Assembly (NCBI GenBank): GCA_052273625.1
Contig: DAVZHW010000001.1
Location: 124,001-188,000, forward strand
DNA: 64,000 nucleotides
Direction: 5' to 3'
DNA from: Fimenecus sp052273625
Lineage (GTDB): Bacteria; Bacillota; Clostridia; Oscillospirales; Acutalibacteraceae
In this document: in pieces, positions 41,907-50,586 of the stretch
Layout of the letters: every line of letters begins with the position of its first letter
Position numbering within the stretch: the stretch's first letter is position 1
Notes under the pieces: generated by a model
Databases searched by the model: none
Told to the model about the DNA's origin: nothing
Seen by the model: the letters and a program-made list of their open reading frames with translations, nothing else
Translations under genes and position numbers: made by a program

Positions 41907-42221
41907 ATGGCAGCAGCAAAAGGCAAGAAAATCAGAATCAGACTTAAAGGCTACGATCACAACGTTGTTGACAAGGCAGCAGAGAAGATCGTTGAGACCG
42001 CAAAGCGCACAGGCGCTCAGGTTTCAGGTCCTGTTCCGCTTCCCACTGAGAAGGAAGTTGTTACTATCCTTCGTGCAGTTCACAAGTATAAGGACAGCCG
42101 TGAACAGTTTGAGCAGAGAACGCACAAAAGGCTTATCGACATTTTAAGACCCTCAAACAAAACTGTTGAGGCTCTTACAAGTCTTGAGCTTCCCGCAGGC
42201 GTTGAAGTTGAAATTAAATAA
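41907..42221 (+). CDS. rpsJ: 30S ribosomal protein S10
   Basis: The 104-residue protein (KIRIRLKGYDHNVVDKAAEKI, HTHKRLIDILRP-like ending) is normal S10, placed in the 30S head and also part of NusB-S10 antitermination. It is the first gene of the operon and follows the long leader. Ribosome binding site AAGGAGGAAA. Confidence 0.98.
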   Translation: MAAAKGKKIRIRLKGYDHNVVDKAAEKIVETAKRTGAQVSGPVPLPTEKEVVTILRAVHKYKDSREQFEQRTHKRLIDILRPSNKTVEALTSLELPAGVEVEIK

Positions 42222-42285
42222 TTTCGCTTTACGCTTACAGGTCAAGTTGGCGAGAGCCAACCAATAACCAAAGGAGGAAATAAAA

Positions 42286-42921
42286 ATGAAAAAAGGTCTT
42301 ATTGGTAAAAAGATCGGTATGACTCAGCTTTTCGACGAGAACGGTAAAGTAATTCCCGTTACAGTTGTTGAAGCAGGTCCGTGCACAGTCGTTCAGAAGA
42401 AGACCGTTGAAAACGACGGTTATGCTGCAGTTCAGGTAGGTTACGGTGATGTTAAAATCACAAGAGTAAACAAGCCTGAGGCAGGTCACTTCAAGAAGGC
42501 TAATGTTGCACCGAAGAAAGTACTCAGAGAGTTCAGACTCGAAGACACAGACGCTCTTAACGTAGGCGATGTTCTCAAAGCAGACGTTTTCGCAGCAGGC
42601 GACAGAGTTGATGTTGTAGGTACAAGCAAGGGTAAAGGTACCGCAGGCGCAATCAAGAGATGGAACTTCTCGAGACTTAAAGAATCACACGGTACAGGTC
42701 CCGTAGCAAGACACGCAGGTTCATTGGGTGCTTGTTCGGATCCGTCAAGAGTTTACAAGGGAAAGAAGCTCGCAGGTCACCTCGGTGCTGAAAGAGTTAC
42801 AATCCAGAACCTTGACGTAGTAAAGGTTGATGTTGAAAACAATCTCATCGCTGTCAAGGGTGCCATCCCCGGTCCCAAGGGCGGAATTGTTATTCTCGCA
42901 GACACAGTTAAGAGTAAGTAA
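42286..42921 (+). CDS. rplC: 50S ribosomal protein L3
   Basis: The 211-residue protein (GLIGKKIGMTQLFDENGKVIPVTVVEAGP) is normal L3, one of two proteins that start 50S assembly near the peptidyl transferase. A small hairpin GTTGGC-GAGA-GCCAAC (42246-42261) sits in the spacer after rpsJ. Confidence 0.98.
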   Translation: MKKGLIGKKIGMTQLFDENGKVIPVTVVEAGPCTVVQKKTVENDGYAAVQVGYGDVKITRVNKPEAGHFKKANVAPKKVLREFRLEDTDALNVGDVLKADVFAAGDRVDVVGTSKGKGTAGAIKRWNFSRLKESHGTGPVARHAGSLGACSDPSRVYKGKKLAGHLGAERVTIQNLDVVKVDVENNLIAVKGAIPGPKGGIVILADTVKSK

Positions 42922-42938
42922 GAAAGGAGTGTTGAAGA

Positions 42939-43562
42939 ATGGCTAAATTAGCAGTATTGGATAAAGCAGGTAAGAAAGTTTCTGATATCGAACTTAACGA
43001 CGGTATCTTCGCAATCGAACCGAACATGTCGGCTATGCACCTCATGGTAGTAAGCTACCTTGCAGCGCAGCGTCAGGGCACTCAGTCAACACTTACTCGT
43101 TCCGAAGTTTCGGGCGGCGGTAAAAAGCCGTGGAGACAGAAGGGAACAGGTCGTGCAAGACAGGGTTCGACAAGATCTCCGCAGTGGACACACGGCGGTA
43201 TCGCACTCGGACCGAAGCCCCGTGAATACGGTATCGATGTAAATAAGAAAGTCAGAAGACTCGCTATGAAGTCTGCTCTTTCAAGCAAGGTTGCCGAGAA
43301 CGAGATGATCGTTGTTGATTCACTCGCTATGGACGCAATCAAGACAAAGGAAATGGCAGGAGTTCTTTCAGCTGTCAACGCCGGAAAGAAAACTCTTATC
43401 GTTCTCCCCGAGAAAGACGATGTAGTTTACAGAAGCGCTCGCAACATTGCAGGCACAAAGGTTTCTCTTGTAAACACACTTAATGTTTACGATATTCTTA
43501 ATTGCAACACAATCGTTGTTGTTAAGGATGCGGTTTCAAAGATTGAGGAGGTATATGCATAA
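42939..43562 (+). CDS. rplD: 50S ribosomal protein L4
   Basis: The 207-residue L4 carries the exit-tunnel loop (GGGKKPWRQKGTGRARQGSTRSPQW) and the globular core. L4 is the autogenous repressor of the S10 operon in E. coli; whether it acts on the leader here is unknown. It overlaps rplW by one base. Confidence 0.98.
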   Translation: MAKLAVLDKAGKKVSDIELNDGIFAIEPNMSAMHLMVVSYLAAQRQGTQSTLTRSEVSGGGKKPWRQKGTGRARQGSTRSPQWTHGGIALGPKPREYGIDVNKKVRRLAMKSALSSKVAENEMIVVDSLAMDAIKTKEMAGVLSAVNAGKKTLIVLPEKDDVVYRSARNIAGTKVSLVNTLNVYDILNCNTIVVVKDAVSKIEEVYA

Positions 43563-43855
43563 TGAAATTTGCTCAGGATATTATCCTCCGTCCGGTAATC
43601 ACAGAGGAAAGCATGATGGGCACTGCCGAGAAGAAATATTCCTTCAAGGTTGCTAAAGATGCTACAAAACCCGAAATTAAAGAAGCTGTTGAAAAACTTT
43701 TCGGCGTTAAGGTCGCTAAAGTCAACACAATGAATTGCAAAGGTCATTTGAGAAGATACGGTCGCTTCGAGGGTTATACAGAGTCTTGGAAAAAGGCTGT
43801 TGTTACTCTTACAGAAGACAGCAAGACTATTGAATTCTTCGACGGAATGATGTAA
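43562..43855 (+). CDS. rplW: 50S ribosomal protein L23
   Basis: The 97-residue L23 (ILRPVITEESMMGTAEKKYSF...) binds 23S rRNA at the tunnel exit and is the docking point for trigger factor and SRP. Start overlaps rplD. A 65-base spacer follows, longer than most in this operon. Confidence 0.98.
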   Translation: MKFAQDIILRPVITEESMMGTAEKKYSFKVAKDATKPEIKEAVEKLFGVKVAKVNTMNCKGHLRRYGRFEGYTESWKKAVVTLTEDSKTIEFFDGMM

Positions 43856-43920
43856 TAACTCAACGGTAATGTATGGAGTCAAGACAGCTCCGCTAAGCCG
43901 TTATTAAGGAGAGTGAAAAA

Positions 43921-44751
43921 ATGTCTATAAAGGTCTATAAGCCGACTATCAACTCAAGACGTAATATGTCGGTTACAGATTATTCCGAACTTTCAAAGGT
44001 CGCTCCCGAGAGAAGTCTCCTTGCTCCTCTTAAGAAGAATGCAGGCCGTAACAGTTACGGAAGAATTACCGTTCGTCATAAGGGCGGCGGAAACAGAAGA
44101 AAATACAGAATTATCGACTTCAAGAGAGATAAAGAGAGCGTAGCAACCGTTCTTACGATTGAATACGATCCCAACCGTTCATCTCACATCGCACTCGTTC
44201 AGTACGAGGACGGCGAAAAGAGATATATCCTTGCTCCTGTCGGTCTTAAAGTAGGCGACAAGGTTGAAGAGGGTGAGAACGCAGATATTAAAGTCGGTAA
44301 CTCACTTAAGCTTAAGGACATCCCCACCGGTACTGTTGTTCACAACGTTGAGCTTTATCCCGGCAGAGGCGGTCAGTTGGCAAGAGCAGCCGGTAACTCG
44401 GCACAGCTTATGGCTAAGGAAAACGCACTTGCACTTCTTCGTCTTCCTTCAGGCGAGCTTCGTAATGTTTCTGCAGAGTGCAGAGCAACAATCGGTACAG
44501 TAGGCAACGCTGATCATGAAAATGTTAAGCTTGGTAAGGCCGGCCGTACTCGTCACTTAGGTGTTAGACCCACAGTTCGCGGTTCTGTCATGAACCCGAA
44601 TGACCACCCGCACGGCGGTGGTGAAGGTAAAGCTCCGATCGGTCGTCCCGGTCCCTGCACACCTTGGGGTAAACCTGCTCTTGGCTATAAGACAAGAAAT
44701 AAGAAAAAGGCTTCTAACAAGATGATTGTTAAACGCCGCAACGGTAAATAA
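43921..44751 (+). CDS. rplB: 50S ribosomal protein L2
   Basis: The 276-residue L2 is close to the family length. RNRKKASNKMIV-like C-terminus and NDHPHGGGEGKAPIGRPGP (with the essential His of the peptidyl transferase neighbourhood) are intact. Confidence 0.98.
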   Translation: MSIKVYKPTINSRRNMSVTDYSELSKVAPERSLLAPLKKNAGRNSYGRITVRHKGGGNRRKYRIIDFKRDKESVATVLTIEYDPNRSSHIALVQYEDGEKRYILAPVGLKVGDKVEEGENADIKVGNSLKLKDIPTGTVVHNVELYPGRGGQLARAAGNSAQLMAKENALALLRLPSGELRNVSAECRATIGTVGNADHENVKLGKAGRTRHLGVRPTVRGSVMNPNDHPHGGGEGKAPIGRPGPCTPWGKPALGYKTRNKKKASNKMIVKRRNGK

Positions 44752-44769
44752 GAGAAGGGAGTGTAGATT

Positions 44770-45051
44770 ATGAGCAGAAGTACTAAAAAAGGACCTTTTG
44801 TGGATGCTAAGTTGTTCAAGAAGGTTCAGGAAATGAACAAGAACGGCGAAAAGATCGTTCTCAAGACATGGAGCCGCAGCTCTACTATATTCCCGGATTT
44901 TGTCGGACATACATTTGCTGTTCATGACGGCAGAAAGCATGTTCCGGTATATGTTACCGAAGATATGGTAGGTCACAAGCTTGGTGAATTTGCACCGACA
45001 AGAACCTTCAAAGGTCATGCCGGTTCAAAGACTTCAAATAACGGTAAATAA
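44770..45051 (+). CDS. rpsS: 30S ribosomal protein S19
   Basis: The 93-residue S19 (SRSTKKGPFVDAKLFKKV ... KLGEFAPTRTFKGH) sits in the 30S head with S13. Normal length; ribosome binding site AGAAGGGAG. Confidence 0.98.
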   Translation: MSRSTKKGPFVDAKLFKKVQEMNKNGEKIVLKTWSRSSTIFPDFVGHTFAVHDGRKHVPVYVTEDMVGHKLGEFAPTRTFKGHAGSKTSNNGK

Positions 45052-45076
45052 TCAGTCGAAAGGAGTGTATTAACTA

Positions 45077-45409
45077 ATGGAAGCAACGGCAAAGGTAACA
45101 AATGTACGCATTGCGCCCCGTAAGGTTCAGATCGTACTTGACTTAATCAGAAACAAGCCTTGCGAAGAAGCATTAGCTATTCTCAAGTACACACCCAAGG
45201 CTGCGTGTGAACCGCTTGAAAAGCTTTTGAAATCAGCAATGGCAAATGCAGAAAACAAAGACATGGATACATCAAGACTCTACATTGCGTCTTGCCATGT
45301 TGACCAGGGCCCCACTCTCAAGAGAATCAGACCGAGAGCACAGGGCCGTGCATTCAGAATAAACAAAAAGACTTCGCACATTTATCTTGTGCTTAAAGAA
45401 GCAGAATAA
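45077..45409 (+). CDS. rplV: 50S ribosomal protein L22
   Basis: The 110-residue L22 has the tunnel-loop segment DQGPTLKRIRPRAQGRAFRI, the macrolide-resistance hot spot, in wild-type form. Ribosome binding site GAAAGGAGTG. Confidence 0.98.
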   Translation: MEATAKVTNVRIAPRKVQIVLDLIRNKPCEEALAILKYTPKAACEPLEKLLKSAMANAENKDMDTSRLYIASCHVDQGPTLKRIRPRAQGRAFRINKKTSHIYLVLKEAE

Positions 45410-45428
45410 GTGAGGAGGAGGTAATACA

Positions 45429-46100
45429 ATGGGTCAGAAAATAAATCCTACCGGACTTCGTATCGGTGTTATTAAGGATTGGGAGTCACGTTGGTACTCC
45501 GACAAAAAAGATTTCGGCGATACTCTTGTATCGGACGTAAAGCTCCGTAAGTATCTCCTTGAGTCACTTGCTCCTGCAGGTGTGCCGAAGGTAGAAATCG
45601 AAAGAGATGCGAAGAGAGTTCGTGTCAACATTCATTGCGCTAAGCCCGGTATGGTTATCGGTAAAGGTGGCGCAGAAATCGAAAAGCTCAAAGCAACCTG
45701 CAAGAAAATGCTTGGCGGCGACAAAGAGGTTTTCGTAAACATTATTGAAATTAAACAGCCCGACCTCAATGCTCAGCTCGTTGCAGAGAACATCGCTTCT
45801 CAGCTCGAAAGAAGAATTTCTTTCAGACGTGCTCTTAAGCAGTCAATCGGCAGAACAATGAAGCTCGGTGCTAAGGGTATTAAGACACAGGTTAGCGGTC
45901 GTATCGGCGGTGCTGAAATCGCACGTACCGAGAGCTATCATGAAGGTACTATCCCGCTTCAGACCATCCGTGCTGACATCGACTATGGCTTTGCTGAGGC
46001 AAAGACAACTTACGGTCGTATCGGCGTTAAGGTATGGATCTACAACGGCGAAGTTCTTCACGACAGCCGCAAGCCTCGCAAGGAAGGAGGCACAAAATAA
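45429..46100 (+). CDS. rpsC: 30S ribosomal protein S3
   Basis: The 223-residue S3 begins GQKINPTGLRIGVIKDWESRWY and has the KH domain GMVIGKGGAEIEKL. It shapes the mRNA entry channel. Its stop overlaps the rplP start (TAATG). Confidence 0.98.
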   Translation: MGQKINPTGLRIGVIKDWESRWYSDKKDFGDTLVSDVKLRKYLLESLAPAGVPKVEIERDAKRVRVNIHCAKPGMVIGKGGAEIEKLKATCKKMLGGDKEVFVNIIEIKQPDLNAQLVAENIASQLERRISFRRALKQSIGRTMKLGAKGIKTQVSGRIGGAEIARTESYHEGTIPLQTIRADIDYGFAEAKTTYGRIGVKVWIYNGEVLHDSRKPRKEGGTK

Positions 46101-46531
46101 TGTTGTTACCTAAGAGAGTTAAATACCGCAGAGTTCAGAGAGGTCGTTTGACCGGTACCGCAACAAGAGGTAATAAAGTCAACTACGGTGAATACGGTCT
46201 TGTGTCTCTTGAGCCTGCTTGGATCACAGCAAATCAGATCGAAGCTGCCCGTATCGCTATGACAAGATATATCAAGCGTGGCGGTCAGGTTTGGATAAAA
46301 ATCTTCCCGGATAAGCCCATCACAGAGAAACCCGCTGAAACCCGAATGGGTTCAGGTAAAGGTTCACCCGAATACTGGGTTGCAGTTGTTAAACCCGGCA
46401 GAGTAATGTTCGAGATTGCAGGTGTTCCGGAAGAGACAGCCCGTGAGGCTATGCGTCTTGCAGCTAACAAGCTTCCCGTTAAGTGCAAGTTTGTTACCAA
46501 GGCAGAACAAGAAGAGGATGGTGAGCAATAA
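46100..46531 (+). CDS. rplP: 50S ribosomal protein L16
   Basis: The 143-residue L16 (LLPKRVKYRRVQRGRLTGTATRGNKV) starts at 46100, overlapping rpsC; the upstream ATG in the same frame (46034) lies deep in rpsC and lacks a ribosome binding site, while GGAGG sits before 46100. It contacts A-site tRNA and ends one base over the rpmC start. Confidence 0.97.
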   Translation: MLLPKRVKYRRVQRGRLTGTATRGNKVNYGEYGLVSLEPAWITANQIEAARIAMTRYIKRGGQVWIKIFPDKPITEKPAETRMGSGKGSPEYWVAVVKPGRVMFEIAGVPEETAREAMRLAANKLPVKCKFVTKAEQEEDGEQ

Positions 46532-46734
46532 TGAAAGCAAATGAAATCAAGAAACTCTCCCCCTCAGAGTTGGATGCTAAACTCTTGGAGTTGAAGGACG
46601 AGCTTTTTAAGTTACGCTTCCAGCAGGCCATCAACCAACTCGATAATCCAATGCGTATCAGTGCCGTTAAGAAGGATATCGCAAGAGTAAAAACAGTAAT
46701 CCGTGATATCGAATTGCACGGCAACGAAGGCTAA
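46531..46734 (+). CDS. rpmC: 50S ribosomal protein L29
   Basis: The 67-residue L29 (KANEIKKLSPSELDAKLLELKDELFKLRFQ ... NPMRISAVKKDIARVKTV) is normal and overlaps rplP by one base. Confidence 0.98.
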   Translation: MKANEIKKLSPSELDAKLLELKDELFKLRFQQAINQLDNPMRISAVKKDIARVKTVIRDIELHGNEG

Positions 46735-46754
46735 GGAAAGGGAGGACAATCGTA

Positions 46755-47012
46755 ATGAGTGAAAGAAATCTCAGAAAAACTCAGGTTGGTATCGTAACAA
46801 GCGATAAGATGGACAAAACTGTAGTTATTTCCATTAAAGACAGAGTTCAGCATCCGCTTTACAAGAAGATCGTCAACCGTACAGTTAAAATTAAGGCTCA
46901 TGACGAGAACAACCAGTGTGGCGTAGGCGACAAGGTTCTTGTTATGGAAACCCGTCCTCTCTCAAAAGATAAGAGATGGCGTGTTGTAGAAATCATCGAG
47001 AAAGCGAAATAA
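46755..47012 (+). CDS. rpsQ: 30S ribosomal protein S17
   Basis: The 85-residue S17 (RNLRKTQVGIVTSDKMDKTVVISI) is an OB-fold protein that organises the 5' domain of 16S rRNA. GGGAGG precedes it. Confidence 0.98.
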   Translation: MSERNLRKTQVGIVTSDKMDKTVVISIKDRVQHPLYKKIVNRTVKIKAHDENNQCGVGDKVLVMETRPLSKDKRWRVVEIIEKAK

Positions 47013-47033
47013 TTTTCTAAGGAGGAAATTACT

Positions 47034-47402
47034 GTGGTACAACAACAGACTTACCTCAAAGTTGCCGATAACACCGGTGCGAAAGAAATTATGTGCATTC
47101 GTGTACTCGGTGGTTCAGGCAGAAGGTATGCTAATATAGGCGATGTTATAGTTGCATCTGTCAAAAAAGCAGCACCCGGCGGCGTTGTTAAAAAAGGCGA
47201 TGTAGTTAAAGCAGTAGTCGTAAGATCATGCAGCGGTGTTCGCAGAGATGACGGTACTTATATCCGTTTCGACGAAAACGCAGCAGTTTTGATTAAAGAT
47301 GATAAGACCCCCAGAGGTACTCGTATCTTTGGACCGGTAGCAAGAGAGCTTCGTGATAAGGATTACATGAAAATCCTTTCGCTCGCTCCCGAAGTACTTT
47401 AA
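47034..47402 (+). CDS. rplN: 50S ribosomal protein L14
   Basis: The 122-residue L14 starts with GTG (47034) after AAGGAGG. VQQQTYLKVADNTGAKEIMCIRVLGGSGRRYA is the conserved beginning. It forms part of the intersubunit bridge. Confidence 0.98.
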   Translation: MVQQQTYLKVADNTGAKEIMCIRVLGGSGRRYANIGDVIVASVKKAAPGGVVKKGDVVKAVVVRSCSGVRRDDGTYIRFDENAAVLIKDDKTPRGTRIFGPVARELRDKDYMKILSLAPEVL

Positions 47403-47416
47403 GGAGGTGCCTGATA

Positions 47417-47737
47417 ATGAATAAAGTTCATGTTAAAACAGGTGATACCGTTGTAGTAATCAATGGCAAAAACCGTGGCAAAAAAGGCAAGGTTATGCAG
47501 GTCAGCCCTTCTGAAGGTAAGGTTATCGTTGAGGGCGTAAACATGGTAACAAAGCATGTTAAGCCCCGTCAGATGGGTGAGCCCGGCGGACTTATCAAGG
47601 CTGAAAGCGCTTTGTACGCTGACAAGGTTCAGCTTGTTTGCCCGAAGTGCGGTGAGGCTACAAGAGTAGGCCACGCAATCGGCAAAGACAATAAAAAGAT
47701 GAGAGTTTGCAAGAAGTGCAACGCTCAGTTTGAATAA
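47417..47737 (+). CDS. rplX: 50S ribosomal protein L24
   Basis: The 106-residue L24 has a KOW motif near the start (TVVVINGKNRGKKGKV) and, unlike E. coli L24, a C-terminal zinc ribbon (CPKCGEATRVGHAIGKDNKKMRVCKKC). It initiates 50S assembly. Confidence 0.97.
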   Translation: MNKVHVKTGDTVVVINGKNRGKKGKVMQVSPSEGKVIVEGVNMVTKHVKPRQMGEPGGLIKAESALYADKVQLVCPKCGEATRVGHAIGKDNKKMRVCKKCNAQFE

Positions 47738-47753
47738 GGGAGGGACATAACAC

Positions 47754-48296
47754 ATGGCAGCAAGACTTAAAGAAATGTATAAAAATGAAGTTGCTCCTGC
47801 ACTTCAGAAAAAGTTCGGCTACAAGAGCGTTATGCAGATCCCGAAACTCGACAAGATTATCATTAACGTAGGCTGCGGCGAAGCAAAGGACAACTCAAAG
47901 GTTGTAAGCGCTATCGTAAACGACCTTTCAATCATCACAGGTCAGAAGCCTGTTGAATGTAAGGCTAAAAAGTCAGTCGCAAACTTCAAACTTCGTGAAG
48001 GTATGACAATCGGTGTTAAGGTAACGCTCAGAGGCGACAGAATGTATGAATTCTTAGACAGATTCTTCAATCTCGCTCTTCCGAGAGTAAGAGACTTCAG
48101 AGGTATCAACCCCAACTCATTTGACGGCAGAGGCAACTATGCTATGGGCGTTAAAGAGCAGTTGATTTTCCCTGAAATCGAGTACGACAAAATCGACGCA
48201 GTACGTGGCATGGACATTTGCTTCGTTACAACTGCTAACACTGACGAAGAGGCTCGTGAGCTCTTGACTCTTATGGGCGCTCCGTTCGAGAAATAA
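47754..48296 (+). CDS. rplE: 50S ribosomal protein L5
   Basis: The 180-residue L5 (ARLKEMYKNEVAPALQKKFGYKSVMQIPKL) contacts 5S rRNA and P-site tRNA. GGAGG follows immediately for rpsN. Confidence 0.98.
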   Translation: MAARLKEMYKNEVAPALQKKFGYKSVMQIPKLDKIIINVGCGEAKDNSKVVSAIVNDLSIITGQKPVECKAKKSVANFKLREGMTIGVKVTLRGDRMYEFLDRFFNLALPRVRDFRGINPNSFDGRGNYAMGVKEQLIFPEIEYDKIDAVRGMDICFVTTANTDEEARELLTLMGAPFEK

Positions 48297-48309
48297 GGAG
48301 GGATAACAA

Positions 48310-48495
48310 GTGGCTAAGAAATCAATGAAGGTAAAGGCAGCAAGAACTGCTAAATACTCAACAAGAGAACACAACAGATGTAAGATCTGCGGTAGGCCGC
48401 ACGCTTATCTCCGTAAATACGGTGTTTGCCGTATTTGTTTCAGAAAGTTGGCACATGCGGGACAGATCCCCGGCGTTAAGAAAGCAAGCTGGTAA
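48310..48495 (+). CDS. rpsN: 30S ribosomal protein S14, zinc type (type Z)
   Basis: The 61-residue S14 starts with GTG and has the zinc knuckle CKICGRPHAYLRKYGVCRIC, i.e. the short C+ form found in Firmicutes, not the 100-residue C- form. Cytosolic 30S head protein. Confidence 0.97.
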   Translation: MAKKSMKVKAARTAKYSTREHNRCKICGRPHAYLRKYGVCRICFRKLAHAGQIPGVKKASW

Positions 48496-48524
48496 TCAAG
48501 AGCAATTGCAAAGGAGGCAAAAGT

Positions 48525-48923
48525 ATGCAAATATCCGATTCAATCGGCGATATGCTTACAAGAATTCGTAATGCGAATTCAGCAAAGCACGATACCGTTA
48601 AGGTTCCTGCATCAAACATGAAAAAGGCAATTGCTCAGATTCTTGTTGATGAAGGATATATCAAAGGATTTAAGGTTGAAGAAGACGGCAAACAGGGCAT
48701 CATTGAGATTGAGCTCAAGTACGGTCCCAACAAGTCTTCGGTAATCACCGGTTTACGCAGAGTTTCAAAGCCCGGTCTGCGTATATACACAGATTGCGAA
48801 AATATGCCTAAGGTTATCAAAGGCCTCGGTATCGCAATTCTTTCCACATCAAAGGGCGTTATGACAGACAAGGACGCACGCAAGGCTAATGTTGGCGGCG
48901 AAGTTCTTGCATTCGTTTGGTAA
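48525..48923 (+). CDS. rpsH: 30S ribosomal protein S8
   Basis: The 132-residue S8 (ISDSIGDMLTRIRNANSAKHDTV ... GLGIAILSTSKGVMTDKDARKANVGGEVLAFVW). S8 autoregulates the spc operon in E. coli by binding mRNA; no comparable site is visible here. Confidence 0.98.
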   Translation: MQISDSIGDMLTRIRNANSAKHDTVKVPASNMKKAIAQILVDEGYIKGFKVEEDGKQGIIEIELKYGPNKSSVITGLRRVSKPGLRIYTDCENMPKVIKGLGIAILSTSKGVMTDKDARKANVGGEVLAFVW

Positions 48924-48935
48924 GGAGGTTACAGT

Positions 48936-49481
48936 ATGTCAAGAATCGGCAGACAGCCCATCGCTGTTCCTGCAGGCGTTGATGTAACAATCGACGGCAG
49001 TACTGTTACCGTTAAGGGCCCCAAGGGTACTCTTACCAGAACAGTACACAGCAACATGAGCGTTGCTATGGACAACGGTGAAATCAAAGTTACTCGTCCC
49101 GACGAGTCAAATCTTAACAAGGCTCTTCACGGCTTAACTCGTACACTTATCCACAACATGGTAATTGGTGTTACAGAGGGTTATACAAAAGAGCTTGAAG
49201 TTAACGGTGTAGGTTACCGTGCAGCTAAGCAGGGCAAGGATCTTGTTCTCAACATTGGCTTCTCACATCAGGTAATCATGCCCGAAATCGACGGAATTTC
49301 AGTAGAAGTTCCCAATCCCAACAAAATCGTTATTTCCGGTGCCGACAAGCAGATGGTTGGACAGTTCGCAGCAGAAGTACGTGAAAAGCGTCCGCCCGAG
49401 CCCTATAAAGGTAAAGGTATTAAGTATGTTGACGAGCATATTCGCCGCAAAGAAGGTAAAGCCGGTAAAGGCGGAAAATAA
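48936..49481 (+). CDS. rplF: 50S ribosomal protein L6
   Basis: The 181-residue L6 (RIGRQPIAVPAGVDVTIDG ... KRPPEPYKGKGIKYVDEHI) has both L6 domains. Confidence 0.98.
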   Translation: MSRIGRQPIAVPAGVDVTIDGSTVTVKGPKGTLTRTVHSNMSVAMDNGEIKVTRPDESNLNKALHGLTRTLIHNMVIGVTEGYTKELEVNGVGYRAAKQGKDLVLNIGFSHQVIMPEIDGISVEVPNPNKIVISGADKQMVGQFAAEVREKRPPEPYKGKGIKYVDEHIRRKEGKAGKGGK

Positions 49482-49499
49482 TAAAAGGAGTGTATTTAA

Positions 49500-49859
49500 A
49501 TGGTTAGTAGGCCTGATAGCAATAAGGCAAGACTTAAACGCCACACAAGAGTTCGCTCTAAGGTTTCCGGCACAGCTGAGTGCCCCCGCCTTGATGTTTT
49601 CCGCTCTCTTCAGAACATCTACGCTCAGTTGATTGATGACACAACAGGTACAACACTTGTTTCTGCATCAACAGTTGAAAAAGAGTTCAAGGAGTACGGC
49701 GGAAACAAAGATGCTGCTCGTGCAGTTGGCAAGAAATTAGCAGAAAGAGCCCTTGAGAAGAACATCAAGGATGTTGTATTCGACAGAGGCGGTTATGTAT
49801 ATCACGGCAGAGTTGCGGAACTCGCTGAAGGCGCTCGTGAGGGCGGACTTAACTTCTAA
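49500..49859 (+). CDS. rplR: 50S ribosomal protein L18
   Basis: The 119-residue L18 (DSNKARLKRHTRVRSKVSGTAECPRLDVFRS ... DRGGYVYHGRVAELAEGAREGGL) binds 5S rRNA. Normal length. Confidence 0.98.
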   Translation: MVSRPDSNKARLKRHTRVRSKVSGTAECPRLDVFRSLQNIYAQLIDDTTGTTLVSASTVEKEFKEYGGNKDAARAVGKKLAERALEKNIKDVVFDRGGYVYHGRVAELAEGAREGGLNF

Positions 49860-49876
49860 GAAAGGAGAACAGAAAA

Positions 49877-50380
49877 ATGGCAAACAAAATTGATGCTTCG
49901 GCAATGGAATTACAGGAAAAAGTTATTACAATTAACCGTGTTTCCAAAACTGTTAAGGGCGGCCGTATCTTTAAGTTCTCCGCATTAGTAGTTGTTGGCG
50001 ACGGTAACGGAACAGTAGGTTTCGGTATCGGTAAGTCAGGAGAAGTTCCGGACGCTATCCGTAAGGGTATCGAAGACGCAAAGAAAAATCTTATCAAAGT
50101 TTCACTTAAGGGTACAACAATTCCTCACGAGGTTATCGGTAAGTTCGGCGCAGGCGTTGTTCTTATGAAGCCCGCAGCACCCGGTACCGGCGTTATCGCA
50201 GGCGGTCCCGTTCGTGCGGTTGTTGAAACAGTTGGTATTAAGGACATTCGTTCTAAGGCTCTTCGTTCAAACAATCCCTGCAATGTAGTTAGAGCTACAA
50301 TTAACGGACTTTCACAGCTTCGTAACGCAGATGAGGTTGCGGCTACTCGTGGTAAGTCTGTAAGCGAAATTTTAAGATAA
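49877..50380 (+). CDS. rpsE: 30S ribosomal protein S5
   Basis: The 167-residue S5 has the KH-like LQEKVITINRVSKTVKGGRIFKFSA and GDGNGTVGFGIGKSGEVPDAIRKG segment, the site of spectinomycin-resistance mutations, in wild-type form. Confidence 0.98.
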   Translation: MANKIDASAMELQEKVITINRVSKTVKGGRIFKFSALVVVGDGNGTVGFGIGKSGEVPDAIRKGIEDAKKNLIKVSLKGTTIPHEVIGKFGAGVVLMKPAAPGTGVIAGGPVRAVVETVGIKDIRSKALRSNNPCNVVRATINGLSQLRNADEVAATRGKSVSEILR

Positions 50381-50393
50381 GGAGTGTGTGAAA

Positions 50394-50573
50394 ATGGCTA
50401 ATTTAACAGTAACTCTTAAAAAGAGCCTTATCGGTTCTAAGAAAGACCAGATTGCCACAGCACATGCACTCGGTCTCAGAAAAATCGGGGATAAGGCTGT
50501 TCAGCCCGACAATCCTCAGACACAGGGTAAGATTAAGAAGATTTCTCATCTTATCGACGTAACAGAAGGCTAA
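50394..50573 (+). CDS. rpmD: 50S ribosomal protein L30
   Basis: The 59-residue L30 starts at 50394 (MANLTVTLKKSLIGSKKDQ) after AAGGAGTG; the frame's earlier ATG at 50388 is closer to the site than usual. LRKIGDKAVQPDNPQTQGKI is typical. Confidence 0.96.
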   Translation: MANLTVTLKKSLIGSKKDQIATAHALGLRKIGDKAVQPDNPQTQGKIKKISHLIDVTEG

Positions 50574-50586
50574 GGAGGTGCGAAGT

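Noticed and set aside
41683..42147. A 154-codon GTG/ATG-type open frame in the S10 leader overlapping rpsJ
   Set aside because: It runs out of frame through the rpsJ start, lacks a ribosome binding site at its start, and its sequence shows no domain; it is a shadow of a structured leader plus rpsJ.
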